A stretch of 24,651 bases of DNA from Rhodocyclaceae bacterium (GCA_030682595.1 JAUXNZ010000251.1:1-24651); one strand, 5' to 3'. Positions 15,378-23,087 are shown, counted from the stretch's first letter. Made by a program: numbers and translations. Notes: generated from the letters alone by a model not told the origin.

Positions 15378-16355
15378 ATGCCACCCCCCGCCGCGACACT
15401 TGATGTTGGCATAATCACTGAGGTTTTCACGACCGTCAGCGCCCATGCGATGAGCATGGTGCCGAAGTTGCAGGGGGCTGGAATCAATTTGCTGGTCGGC
15501 CTTGGCAGCATCATGATGGCATGGACGATTCTCAAGGCGGTTTTGGCCGACGAGGGATTTCCGAAAATCTTTGTCGACGCGATTGCTCTGGGTCTGCAGA
15601 TCAGCATAATCGCGTGGATTATCAATGATCTTGTGCCATTGTCATCTGCGCTGCTGAGTGGATTTGATTGGGTCGCCGCAAAATTAACCGGCGCCAGCGA
15701 TGGCGCGAACGCGCTGGCGAGTGGTATGGCTGGGCTGATGCAGGTGTCACAGAATATCTGGGAAAGCATTGGCGACGGCGAGGGGTCACCGTCGGCCTGG
15801 GACGTCGCGAAATCAATCGCCACGGGGGGCGGGAGCGCGCTGATTTTAAAAATGGTGACGCTGGTCGCGGTGATGCTCATAACAGTCGTCACTACCGCGA
15901 TTTTTATTATCAGCCAAGTGCTGGCTGGTCTCGGAATCGCGCTGGCGCCAATATTTCTGCCTTTTTATATCCTGCCTGTGTTGAGTAGTTTGGCCAGCGG
16001 CGTGGTGCAATTTATCTTCAAGGCGGGCGTGGCTAAGGCGGTCGGGGTGATCATGATCAGTTTTTTGGTCGAAATGACGGCGGTATTAAATCGGCTTTCG
16101 CAAACCTGGTCGGGCATGGATGGAACGTTGATGGATTTGACGGCCGCGACGGTCACGTTGTTCGTTGCAGTAGTGATGCTTTTCTTGGCACTGCAAATTC
16201 CGAGCATCGCGAATGGCCTGTTGTCAGGATCTGTTGTTGGCGGACTGTCAATTCCCAGAATTCCAAGGCCGAGCGCACCGAAGCCGAGCGGCGGCGGCGG
16301 TGGCGGTGGAAAAGCACCACCAGCACCGAAACCCGCACCACCACCAGCAAAATAA
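15378..16355 (+). CDS. trbL: TrbL/VirB6-like T4SS inner-membrane protein
   Basis: The 325-residue polytopic protein has hydrophobic helices at about 35-60, 65-90, 155-180, 180-215, 215-245 and 255-285, the TrbL/VirB6 pattern. The long extracytoplasmic loop (90-150) and the VLAGLGIALAPIFLPFYILP segment fit. VirB6/TrbL is a core channel subunit for substrate passage. The C-terminus (about 295-325) is a soluble Pro/Gly/Lys tail with an eight-Gly run and APKP repeats. It starts without spacing after trbJ, so coupling is certain. Two T4SS subunits standing alone is unusual. Confidence 0.75.
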   Translation: MPPPAATLDVGIITEVFTTVSAHAMSMVPKLQGAGINLLVGLGSIMMAWTILKAVLADEGFPKIFVDAIALGLQISIIAWIINDLVPLSSALLSGFDWVAAKLTGASDGANALASGMAGLMQVSQNIWESIGDGEGSPSAWDVAKSIATGGGSALILKMVTLVAVMLITVVTTAIFIISQVLAGLGIALAPIFLPFYILPVLSSLASGVVQFIFKAGVAKAVGVIMISFLVEMTAVLNRLSQTWSGMDGTLMDLTAATVTLFVAVVMLFLALQIPSIANGLLSGSVVGGLSIPRIPRPSAPKPSGGGGGGGKAPPAPKPAPPPAK

Positions 16356-16377
16356 TTTTGAAAACAGGAGATTAGAA

Positions 16378-16896
16378 ATGCGAAATTTCGAAAGCCGGAT
16401 CAACAACTTTTTCTCGATTCTCACGCTGGAGATCGGCGCGATTTTCTCAAAAAGTCCTGAAAGGACTTTCTGGAAATTTGAGATTTTCAGTGGCGAGCCG
16501 CGTGGAATTTTGACCAGCGCGGGTGAAAAATCAGTGACCGGCGTGGTTCAGGGAGCGGGTCGAGTTGCGGATGTTTATCAGCACCAGGACGGCAGTCTGG
16601 AAGTGACATTTGCTCATGGCAAATTCTCAACTTTGTTGGCCGATGGCGTGGTGTCGCACGACTGGATTCCAGCCGGCGAAGGTGCTGCCCCACTGATCTA
16701 TGGCCCTTCGGAAAAAACTGTTCGTGATTTTTGCAAATCCAGTTTCACGATTCTGCTGCTGCCGGTATTTGAAAAAGGCAGGTGGGCCGCGCCAGTTCTG
16801 AAGCCGCGCGACTTGGTCAGCTACAAGATTCTGACCACCGATCAGGAGGGCCGCGAGGGCGTGGCAGTTGAAATCGCGCCGGCGGTGTTTCATTAA
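16378..16896 (+). CDS. Unknown 172-aa protein downstream of trbL
   Basis: The ATG at 16378 is preceded by ACAGGAG at 10-16 bases. I do not recognise the family. The first 25 residues are amphipathic (FFSILTLEIGAIF), a middle region GVVQGAGRVADVYQHQDGSLEVTF looks beta-rich, and residues 110-125 are hydrophobic (SSFTILLLPVF). There is no signal peptide or full membrane helix. It is cotranscribed with the T4SS pair and could be a transfer accessory or exclusion factor. It is the last gene before the repeat array. Confidence 0.6.
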   Translation: MRNFESRINNFFSILTLEIGAIFSKSPERTFWKFEIFSGEPRGILTSAGEKSVTGVVQGAGRVADVYQHQDGSLEVTFAHGKFSTLLADGVVSHDWIPAGEGAAPLIYGPSEKTVRDFCKSSFTILLLPVFEKGRWAAPVLKPRDLVSYKILTTDQEGREGVAVEIAPAVFH

Positions 16897-16900
16897 AAGT

Positions 16901-17090
16901 GGGACAACTTGGTACAACTCAGGGGCCATTGAGGGACAACTAGGGGCCACTCAGGGACAACTAGGTACAACTCAGGGGCCATTGAGCTTTTTTGCGGAAT
17001 CGGAAAGGCGCGACTGGTACAACTAGGGGCCACTCAGGTACAACTAGGGGCCATTCAGGGACAACTTGGGGCCAATGAGGGGCCATTGAG
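16901..17090. repeat. Array of 15 short direct repeats phased at 10-11 bp
   Basis: Units follow the consensus GGKRCMAYT and come in three spellings: GGGACAACT, GGTACAACT and GGGGCCAYT (one late unit reads GGGGCCAAT). Units start at 16901, 16911, 16922, 16933, 16943, 16954, 16964 and 16975, then after a T-rich spacer at 17016, 17026, 17037, 17047, 17058, 17068 and 17079. Spacing alternates 10 and 11, close to one helical turn, so all units face the same side of the DNA. The gap between blocks (41 bases start to start) is nearly four turns. Two blocks of helically phased repeats resemble plasmid centromeres or relaxosome protein sites. A 6-bp hairpin (17092-17108) closes the array. Confidence 0.85.
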
Positions 17091-17167
17091 GCGCGGGGCA
17101 ATCCCGCGATTCCATGGCAAGGGCAGGCCGGCGCAAGCCGGCCTTGCTTTTCGCAGGGCCATGGATG

Positions 17168-17212
17168 CTGATCCAGACCTCAGACCGACACCGATCCGAT
17201 ACTGATCCAGAC
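17168..17212 (+). repeat. Direct repeat pair CTGATCCAGAC
   Basis: The 11-mer CTGATCCAGAC occurs at 17168-17178 and 17202-17212, 34 bases apart, in the noncoding region between the repeat array and the hairpin cluster. It may be a pair of protein-binding sites. Confidence 0.45.
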
Positions 17213-17233
17213 TCGCAGGCAACAGCAGAACAG

Positions 17234-17456
17234 CGCCCGCGAGCGGGCGAAGAAGAGTCAAAACCGCCCGGCTTTGCCGTGCAAGCCAAACCGCCCGGCT
17301 TCGCCCGGGCCCCCGGCTTCGCCGGGCGCTCGGCTTCGCCGGCGATAGGAAAACCGCCCGTCTGCGACGGGCCCCAAATCAAAAGCTGTAGCCGCTGACG
17401 CGACTACAGGCACACCCCACGCACCGGTGGGGTGCTACAGGACGCCTGCGGCGTCC
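17234..17456. other. Cluster of six GC-rich hairpins, several with 3-base loops
   Basis: Stems are CGCCCGC/GCGGGCG (17234-17249), CCCGGC-TTC-GCCGGG (17312-17326), CGGC-TTC-GCCG (17331-17341), GCCCGTC-TGC-GACGGGC (17356-17372), CACCCCAC/GTGGGGTG (17413-17434) and GGACGCC-TGC-GGCGTCC (17440-17456). AAACCGCCCG is repeated at 17261, 17288 and 17351. No convincing gene lies here. Such structure is expected of an origin (oriT or single-strand origin) or a structured RNA. Confidence 0.65.
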
Positions 17457-17520
17457 CTAAAACCGTCGCGCGCTCAAGCAGTTGCGCGTCATACAACCGT
17501 CCGGAAATCTTTGGCCAGCG

Positions 17521-17581
17521 TGTAGTGCGCAAAAAAGCCGCTTTGCGCTACAAAAAAATGGCCGCGGCAAGGCATCTATAG
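17521..17581 (+). other. Candidate oriT: inverted repeat plus nic-like site
   Basis: TGTAG..GCGCAAA (17521-17533) pairs with TTTGCGCTACA (17541-17551) apart from a 2-base bulge. At 17575-17581 stands TCTATAG, identical to the bases around the nick of the R388 (IncW) oriT as I recall it. The site is just upstream of the RHH-TrwB-TrwC operon, the R388 arrangement. The distance from stem to nick is longer than in R388, so this is tentative. Confidence 0.4.
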
Positions 17582-17605
17582 GTAGGGCGACGTGCCCGCA
17601 CTACC
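17581..17605 (+). promoter_or_regulatory. GACGT-loop hairpin before the 65-aa gene
   Basis: GGTA-GGGC-GACGT-GCCC-GCAC-TACC forms a stem with an inner 4-bp and outer 4-bp helix, immediately followed by the AGGAG ribosome site (17606-17610) and ATG at 17617. A second hairpin with the same GACGT loop but different stem bases lies before the gene at 23088. Confidence 0.6.
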
Positions 17606-17616
17606 AGGAGCCACAC

Positions 17617-17814
17617 ATGAAAACCGCCGAGGCCATCCAGGCCGACATCAAAAAACTGCAAGCCCAGCTGGAGCGCGTCCAGGCCCGCGTGCGCGAGGCT
17701 CGCGTAGCTCGCATGCTGTCCGCGCTGGACAGCACAGGCCTTTCCGACGACGAAGCGGTGGCCGCGCTTGAAGCTGCTGCGAAAACCAAAGCGGAGGCTG
17801 GAAGTGATGAATGA
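17617..17814 (+). CDS. Small coiled-coil protein, first gene of the transfer operon
   Basis: The 65-residue protein is translated from ATG 17617 behind AGGAG. Residues 3-35 form a heptad-like Lys/Gln/Leu/Arg coiled coil (IQADIKKLQAQLERVQARVREARVARML). The second half (GLSDDEAVAALEAAAKTKAE) is a short acidic helix. No family is recognised; H-NS-like N-termini look similar but this is only composition. Its 3' end overlaps the next gene by 8 bases. Encoded right beside the putative oriT, it may be a relaxosome or partition accessory. Confidence 0.65.
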   Translation: MKTAEAIQADIKKLQAQLERVQARVREARVARMLSALDSTGLSDDEAVAALEAAAKTKAEAGSDE

Positions 17815-18076
17815 AAAAATCACGATCCCCCTTGTTCTTGAACTCGAGGACTTGGTTTACGTCAGCACAGAAGCCGAGCGCCGCGGAATTTCCCTGGACG
17901 CCTTAATCACAGAATTTGTAGATCAGGGCATGCGCCAGCTTGCTCTGGTCGCGGCTTGGGAGGAATTCTGCGAAAAAATTATCTTCGATCTTGCTGCTCA
18001 GGCCGAGGAAATGGAAACCGCGCTTGACGTCCATGCCGCCCGCCGCCGCAGCCACCGTCGCAGGGGGCGCACATGA
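17807..18076 (+). CDS. Ribbon-helix-helix-like protein 1
   Basis: The 89-residue product starts at ATG 17807 with GCGGAGG upstream and overlaps the previous stop. KITIPLVLELEDLVYVSTEAERRGISLDALITEFVDQGM (about 4-42) has the strand, helix, turn, helix spacing of RHH/CopG DNA-binding domains. The rest is helical and ends in a very basic tail (ARRRSHRRRGRT) suited to nucleic-acid contact. Its stop overlaps the next ATG as ATGA. It may bind the oriT/repeat region. Confidence 0.6.
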   Translation: MNEKITIPLVLELEDLVYVSTEAERRGISLDALITEFVDQGMRQLALVAAWEEFCEKIIFDLAAQAEEMETALDVHAARRRSHRRRGRT

Positions 18077-18330
18077 AAAGTCGCCACCCGCTCTCGATCC
18101 GATTTTCTTCACCGGAAATCGAATGGCTGGAATCCGAATCCAGCCGGCGCCGGCAAACAATTTCAGAAATTCTGCGGCAGGCAGTCAAGCGCGAAATGCA
18201 AACCGCTGATCTGCGCGAAGGCTTGCAGGCGCTGGAGGCGCGTTTTGATTTTCTCGAAAAGTCCATTGATCAAATCGGAAATTTGATCGTGTCGGAATCC
18301 GAAAAACTGCAAAAAGGAATTGGCCGATGA
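18073..18330 (+). CDS. Ribbon-helix-helix protein 2, TrwA/MobC-like
   Basis: The 85-residue protein has a clear N-terminal RHH domain: PLSIRFSSPEIEWLESESSRRRQTISEILRQAVKREM (about 5-41). A leucine-spaced coiled coil follows (LREGLQALEARFDFLEKSIDQIGNLI), likely for oligomerisation. Position and fold match TrwA of R388, the oriT-binding accessory that precedes TrwB and TrwC, but it is shorter (TrwA is about 121). Start and stop both overlap neighbours by 4 bases (ATGA), so translation is coupled. It is the best candidate to bind the phased array at 16901-17090 or the oriT and to autoregulate the operon. Confidence 0.75.
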   Translation: MKSRHPLSIRFSSPEIEWLESESSRRRQTISEILRQAVKREMQTADLREGLQALEARFDFLEKSIDQIGNLIVSESEKLQKGIGR

Positions 18331-20138
18331 TTTCAAAAAGCTGGTGGTCGAACTGGGGATTTCGCGTACGTGTCGTGTTGGTCTCTTCAATATTTTCCGC
18401 CAGCGCAGCGGCGGTTATCCCGGCAGCGAAGTTTCACGAAGAATCGCGGGGCTGGTTCGGATCATGGCTGTATTCAATCATGGCTGTCAAAGCCGGATTG
18501 GGCGAGGTCGGAAAAGTCGAAAAGCTCAATTTGCCCCCGGCGCGTTTTCTGGAATCGCTTTGCAATTCAAGCCCGAAATCCTGTGATCTGTATCACGAAA
18601 ATTCGAAAAAATATTTTGTCACCTACCCGTCAATTGCCGCTGGCGTGGTGTGGCTGATCTTCTTTTCCTTGATTCCTATTGCCCGGATCAGGAAAAAAAG
18701 CGACGAAACTCACCGGCGCGGCATGGAAGTTGTTGCAGCCCGGGACCTTGCGAAAATGCTGAAAAAAGAGCCCGCTGATATTTATCTCGGCGGCGTACCG
18801 TGGCCGCGAGCACTCGAGACCCGATCACTACTCATGGCCGGATCCCCAGGCAGCGGCAAAACCGTTGCGATCAATACGATCCTTCAGGCGATCCGAAAAA
18901 GAGGCGACCGAGCGATCGTCGTCGACGCCGGCGGCGGGTTCGCCGAGCGGTTTGCACGCCAGGGCGACACGCTGATAAACCCGTTTGACCGCCGGTCGGC
19001 GGCCTGGAGCCCGTTTGCAGACTGCGATCCTGCAAAACCGTGGGAAATCGAGGCAATGGCCCGCGGTCTGGTGCCGGCCGAGGAAGGGGGCGGATCATCC
19101 AAAATATTCGCCGACCTTGCAAAAACCGTGCTGGCTGGACTGATTGAGCAGTGTCATGCAAAAGGCATTGCGACAAATCACGCGCTCGCAAGCCTGGCGA
19201 CCTGCGGCAATTCGGCGATGCTGGCCGCTGTGCTCAAAGGACACCCGGCGCACGCGCTCGTTGCCAGCGGCAGCCCCCAAACCGTGGGCTCAATTCTCAC
19301 AAATCTGACCGAGCGCGGTGCCGGCTTGCGCTACCTGCCGCCCGACGCCGGCGCGAACGGGTTTAGCATCAGCAACTGGGTTACAAAGGGCGACGGCGAT
19401 GGTGGCTGGCTGTTTTTGTCCTTTCAGCTCGCGCAACGGGAGGCCTTGAAAGTCCTAATCGCTGCGCAGCTGGACATCGTAGCTCGTTCAGTCTTGGGCC
19501 TGCCAGAGGCCCATGGACGCCGCATCTGGCTGATCGTCGACGAGTTGCCGCTCCTTGGTAAGGTCGACAGCATGGTCGAATTTTTGACCAACGGCCGAAA
19601 ATATGGCGGGTGTGCCATGGTCGGGATCCAAGGCGTCCCGCAGCTCAGGGAACGATACGGCCGCGACGGTTCACAAACAATGCTCAGCTGCCTGGGCAGC
19701 CAGCTGGTGCTTAGAGCGTCAGATGCCGAAACCGCCGACCTGATGTCAAAAATGCTGGGCGAGCATGAAATCCAGCGCGTCACGCACTCAACCGGAAAAT
19801 CGGACGGCGGCAGGAGCCAGAATTCGCAGGAGCAAATCGCAACAACCCGCGCCGTGATGGCCTCAGAGCTGCAAAATCTGCCCGATCTGGCTGGGTATCT
19901 GAACGTCGTCGGCGATCACCCGACCGCCCGAATCAAGCTCGAAATCCCCAACGTGCCGGCCGGCGTCAACCCCCCATTCCTGCCCGCTGAAATTCCCGCC
20001 AGGCGCCCTTTTGTCCTGCCCGCCCATTTACTACTGGCGGACGAAGAAAACCCCGCAGCAGAAGCCCCAGCACCCGCCGCCGACGAACCCAAACAACCCG
20101 TCGACTGGCGATCGAAACTCAAAACACAGGAGTCCTAA
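18327..20138 (+). CDS. trwB: TrwB-like type IV coupling protein
   Basis: The 603-residue ATPase links the relaxosome to the T4SS channel at the inner membrane. Two N-terminal membrane helices (about 12-33 and 101-120) flank a periplasmic loop of about 65 residues. Walker A GSPGSGKT lies at about 172-179 and Walker B IWLIVDELPLLG at about 400-411. Other stretches parallel R388 TrwB: GDTLINPFDRRSAAWSPF, the FLTNGRKYG block, LGEHEIQRVTHSTGKS, and ELQNLPDLAGYL near the end. The usual VDPNGD after Walker A reads VDAGGG here, losing the Asp. The C-terminal tail is Pro/Ala-rich. The start overlaps the RHH gene and the relaxase gene begins 3 bases past the stop. Confidence 0.92.
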   Translation: MISKSWWSNWGFRVRVVLVSSIFSASAAAVIPAAKFHEESRGWFGSWLYSIMAVKAGLGEVGKVEKLNLPPARFLESLCNSSPKSCDLYHENSKKYFVTYPSIAAGVVWLIFFSLIPIARIRKKSDETHRRGMEVVAARDLAKMLKKEPADIYLGGVPWPRALETRSLLMAGSPGSGKTVAINTILQAIRKRGDRAIVVDAGGGFAERFARQGDTLINPFDRRSAAWSPFADCDPAKPWEIEAMARGLVPAEEGGGSSKIFADLAKTVLAGLIEQCHAKGIATNHALASLATCGNSAMLAAVLKGHPAHALVASGSPQTVGSILTNLTERGAGLRYLPPDAGANGFSISNWVTKGDGDGGWLFLSFQLAQREALKVLIAAQLDIVARSVLGLPEAHGRRIWLIVDELPLLGKVDSMVEFLTNGRKYGGCAMVGIQGVPQLRERYGRDGSQTMLSCLGSQLVLRASDAETADLMSKMLGEHEIQRVTHSTGKSDGGRSQNSQEQIATTRAVMASELQNLPDLAGYLNVVGDHPTARIKLEIPNVPAGVNPPFLPAEIPARRPFVLPAHLLLADEENPAAEAPAPAADEPKQPVDWRSKLKTQES

Positions 20139-20141
20139 AAC

Positions 20142-22868
20142 ATGGTCGCAAGTCTTAAAGCAATCAAGGGCACCGGCGCAGCAGCAGCAAGCTATTTTGC
20201 GCAGGTCGATGACTACTACCGTGGCGCAGAGTCAGCACCCACGGCGTGGGTAGGCAAAGGCGCGGAAGCGCTTGGCCTGTCAGGCGCCGTCGACGGCAAG
20301 GCGTTCACGGATTTGCTCGCCGGCAAAATCAACGGCCAGCAGCTGGGGAGGGTTGGGCAGGACGGCAAGATCGAGCACAAGCCGGGGTGGGATATGACGT
20401 TTTCGGCCCCGAAAAGCGTGTCGATCATGGCGCTAGTCGCAGATGATCACAGACTGATTGACGCGCACGAAACAGCCGTGCGCGAGACGCTCGCTTGGCT
20501 GGAAAAAGAAGCCGCAATCACGCGTGTCAAAGAGCGTGGCGGGGAAACTAAAGTCCAGGCGACCGGCAACCTGATTGCCGCGACCTTTCGGCACGCGACA
20601 TCAAGGGAGCTGCAGCCGCAGCTGCACACCCATACAGTGATTGTGAATGCGACCCGGCGCGAGGACGGCAAGTGGCGCTCGCTTGAGTCCAAACCAATCT
20701 ACCGTCTCCAGATGGAAGCCGGCCAGCGGTACCGCCAGGCGCTAGCCGTCGCATGCGCGCGGCTCGGCTATGCAGTGGAGAGGACGCAGGTCGGGCAGCA
20801 GGTCGGCTTTGAACTCTCCGCAGTACCGAAGGATCTGATGGCCAAGTTTTCTGACCGCAGCACGCAGGTAGAGGAGGCGTTGGCCGCGCGGGGAAAGACG
20901 CGTGAGACTGCAACTGCTGCGGAACGCGATGCAGCGGCAGTCTCAAGCCGGCGCGCGAAAACCGCAGTCGACCATTCTGATTTGCGTACCAGCTGGACAG
21001 CAGAGAGCGCCGGCGCAGGTCTGGGCAGTACGCTGCGCGACGCCCAGGCGCAGGCCATCGGCCCGACGCACGGGCGGGAGATCATCCAGGCCGGAAGCGA
21101 GGCGGCGCATGCCGCCGTCGCCGAAGCCGCCGAGCATCTGTCCGCGAAAGACGCGCGGATCCCCGAGCACCAGCTGCACCAGGAAGCCAGTCGGCTCGCC
21201 CTTGGCGCGGCCGACGGCACGCAGATCCAGGCAGCGATCAAGGCCGCAGTTGAGTCCGGCGACCTGCAAAGCCGCACTGCAAGGGGCTTTGACCATCAAA
21301 CGGGCTGCATCATAGACGCGCCGGGATTTGCCACGGCGCAGGCCGTCAAAACCGAGGAATCCATGCTGGCGACTGCGAACCGCAGCCTTGGCACCATCGG
21401 CGCACTTGCAGAAAGCGCAGCAGCAGCACAGACCAGGCAAGAAAAGGCCAGCGGCTTTGCCTTCAACCCCGGTCAGCGTGATGCACTGGCCGGGATCCTC
21501 ACGACCGAGGATCGGATCAGTTTGATCCAGGGCTATGCAGGCACAGCAAAAACCACGTCAGTGCTTGCAGCAGTCGCGGCCGAGGCGAGGGCGCAGCGGA
21601 TCCAGGTAACCGCGCTGGCGCCGACGAGATCAGCAGCTGAGACACTCGGCAATGCTATCGGCGTCGAGGGCGTGACAGTCGAAAAGCACATCAGTAGACA
21701 GTCCCGTGCATCCGGCATCTGGGTCATCGACGAGGCCTCGATGGTGTCCACGAAAGACATGGACAAGCTGCTCAAGCAAGCCGAGCAGGCCCGTGCGCGG
21801 GTAGTCCTGGTCGGGGACGTGCAGCAGTTGGGGAGTGTTGAAGCCGGCGCGGCCTTCCGCCAGCTGCAAGGAGAGAGTGGCCTAAAGACGCACGTCCTGG
21901 ACGAGATCGTGAGGCAGTCAAATGCGGAGGCCAAAGCCGCCGTCGAGGCGGCTATTTCTGGCAACGCCGCTGCCGCGATGGAGCACCTCCGGGCTGGTGG
22001 CGGATCCGTGCGCGAGATGTCGACCCGCGAAGAGCGAATCGCCGCAATCTCAAGTGACTACTCAAATCAAACCGCCGAAGGCCGGGCGGAATCAATCGTG
22101 ATTGCGCCCGGCAGGGACGATCGGCAATTGTTGAACGACGCGATCCGAGAGCACCTCAAAAGCTCTGGCGTCTTGCACGGCCCGACAGCGACAGTCGAGA
22201 CGCTGACCACCAAAGACCTGACTGAAACCCACGCGCGCCGCGCAGAAAATTACCAGCCGGGCGAGATCCTCAAGGCCGACCGTGACTATCAAAAATGGGG
22301 AGTGCAGAAGGGCGACTATCTGCAAATTGTCGCGGTCGACCCGGCTTTGAACCGCATCACAGCAGAGCATAGCGGCAGGCAGATCGAGATCAACCCCCGC
22401 ACGTCGACCGGATTCAAAGCCTACGAAATCGCGAGCCGCGAGCTCATGGCTGGCGACAAGATTACGTTCAAAAGCAACGACGAAAGCCTTGGCCGCAAAA
22501 ACGGCCAGCAGGCAACCGTGATCAAGGTCGACCTCGAGGCCGGCAAAGCCCTTGTCAGAACCGAATCCGGCGCGGTTCAAAGCCTCGATCTTCGCGACTA
22601 CCAGCATGCGCACTGGTCGCACGGATACGCGCAAACGGCCCACGAGGCGCAGGGCCGCACCTGTGAGCGGGTCTTTGTTCACGCCGAATCCGACAGGCTC
22701 AATTTGACAAACCAGCAATCACTCTACGTCGCAATCAGTCGGGCGAAAGAACAAGCGCATATCTATACAGACAGTGCAACCGCGCTTGGCATGGCCGTCC
22801 TGGAGCGATCAGGACAAAAGATGCAGGCGGGTTTGACGAAGGTCGAGAGGGCTGCGATGACGTTGTAA
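20142..22868 (+). CDS. trwC: TrwC-like MobF relaxase/helicase
   Basis: The 908-residue bifunctional enzyme nicks oriT and unwinds the transferred strand. In the relaxase domain (1-290) the catalytic tyrosines are Tyr18 and Tyr25-Tyr26 (SYFAQVDDYYRG). PGWDMTFSAPKSVSI lies at about 81-95, and the metal triad is His151, His162 and His164 (QLHTHTVIVN), in the same spacing as TrwC of R388. The helicase domain (about 435-880) has Walker A GYAGTAKTT (464-472), Walker B WVIDEASMV (527-535), VLVGDVQQLG (556-564) and a final YVAISRAKEQAHIYT. The length is close to R388 TrwC (966). GGAG (20130) precedes the ATG. All catalytic residues are intact. Tandem terminators follow. Confidence 0.95.
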   Translation: MVASLKAIKGTGAAAASYFAQVDDYYRGAESAPTAWVGKGAEALGLSGAVDGKAFTDLLAGKINGQQLGRVGQDGKIEHKPGWDMTFSAPKSVSIMALVADDHRLIDAHETAVRETLAWLEKEAAITRVKERGGETKVQATGNLIAATFRHATSRELQPQLHTHTVIVNATRREDGKWRSLESKPIYRLQMEAGQRYRQALAVACARLGYAVERTQVGQQVGFELSAVPKDLMAKFSDRSTQVEEALAARGKTRETATAAERDAAAVSSRRAKTAVDHSDLRTSWTAESAGAGLGSTLRDAQAQAIGPTHGREIIQAGSEAAHAAVAEAAEHLSAKDARIPEHQLHQEASRLALGAADGTQIQAAIKAAVESGDLQSRTARGFDHQTGCIIDAPGFATAQAVKTEESMLATANRSLGTIGALAESAAAAQTRQEKASGFAFNPGQRDALAGILTTEDRISLIQGYAGTAKTTSVLAAVAAEARAQRIQVTALAPTRSAAETLGNAIGVEGVTVEKHISRQSRASGIWVIDEASMVSTKDMDKLLKQAEQARARVVLVGDVQQLGSVEAGAAFRQLQGESGLKTHVLDEIVRQSNAEAKAAVEAAISGNAAAAMEHLRAGGGSVREMSTREERIAAISSDYSNQTAEGRAESIVIAPGRDDRQLLNDAIREHLKSSGVLHGPTATVETLTTKDLTETHARRAENYQPGEILKADRDYQKWGVQKGDYLQIVAVDPALNRITAEHSGRQIEINPRTSTGFKAYEIASRELMAGDKITFKSNDESLGRKNGQQATVIKVDLEAGKALVRTESGAVQSLDLRDYQHAHWSHGYAQTAHEAQGRTCERVFVHAESDRLNLTNQQSLYVAISRAKEQAHIYTDSATALGMAVLERSGQKMQAGLTKVERAAMTL

Positions 22869-22872
22869 AGGC

Positions 22873-22900
22873 CCGGCCGCGTCCCGCAGCCGGTTTTTTT
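22873..22900 (+). terminator. Terminator 1 after trwC
   Basis: CCGGC (22873-22877) pairs with GCCGG (22889-22893) over an 11-base loop and is followed by seven T. Confidence 0.65.
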
Positions 22901-22901
22901 G

Positions 22902-22939
22902 CCCCCAGCCTTGGTTCTCAAGGTCTGGGGGTTTTTTTT
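22902..22939 (+). terminator. Terminator 2 after trwC
   Basis: CCCCCAG-CCTTG pairs with CAAGG-CTGGGGG with one bulged T, a 12-bp stem with a short loop, followed by eight T. Very strong by shape. Confidence 0.9.
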
Positions 22940-22986
22940 GCCCGGCTGATACCAAAGCCTCACCCGCTTCAAAAAAACGCGCCCTG

Positions 22987-23011
22987 CGGCCTTTTGTGAG
23001 GCCGTTTTTTT
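22987..23011. terminator. Terminator 3, probably bidirectional
   Basis: CGGCC pairs with GGCCG over an 8-base loop and is followed by seven T. On the other strand a T7 tract also follows at 22972-22978, after a longer GC-rich spacer, so it may also stop minus-strand transcripts. Confidence 0.7.
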
Positions 23012-23045
23012 GAGCAGCGGCCGGAATGGCCGCGCTGGTGCATCT

Positions 23046-23072
23046 GTTTGTAGAGCGACGTGCTCTGCAAAC
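23046..23072 (+). promoter_or_regulatory. GACGT-loop hairpin before the 73-aa gene
   Basis: An 11-bp stem (arms 23046-23056 and 23062-23072, one G-T pair) ends in the loop GACGT and is directly followed by GGAAAGG and ATG at 23088. The loop and its closing C-G pair are identical to the hairpin at 17581, while the stem differs by compensating changes. Confidence 0.6.
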
Positions 23073-23087
23073 GGAAAGGCAAAAACC

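Noticed and set aside
16901..17090. CRISPR-like array
   Set aside because: Units are only 10-11 bp with no unique spacers between them and no cas genes nearby; phased protein-binding sites fit better.
17114..17398. Plus-strand frame of 94 codons in the noncoding region
   Set aside because: Its Pro/Ala/Gly-rich translation comes from the repeated hairpin sequence; no ribosome site was seen.
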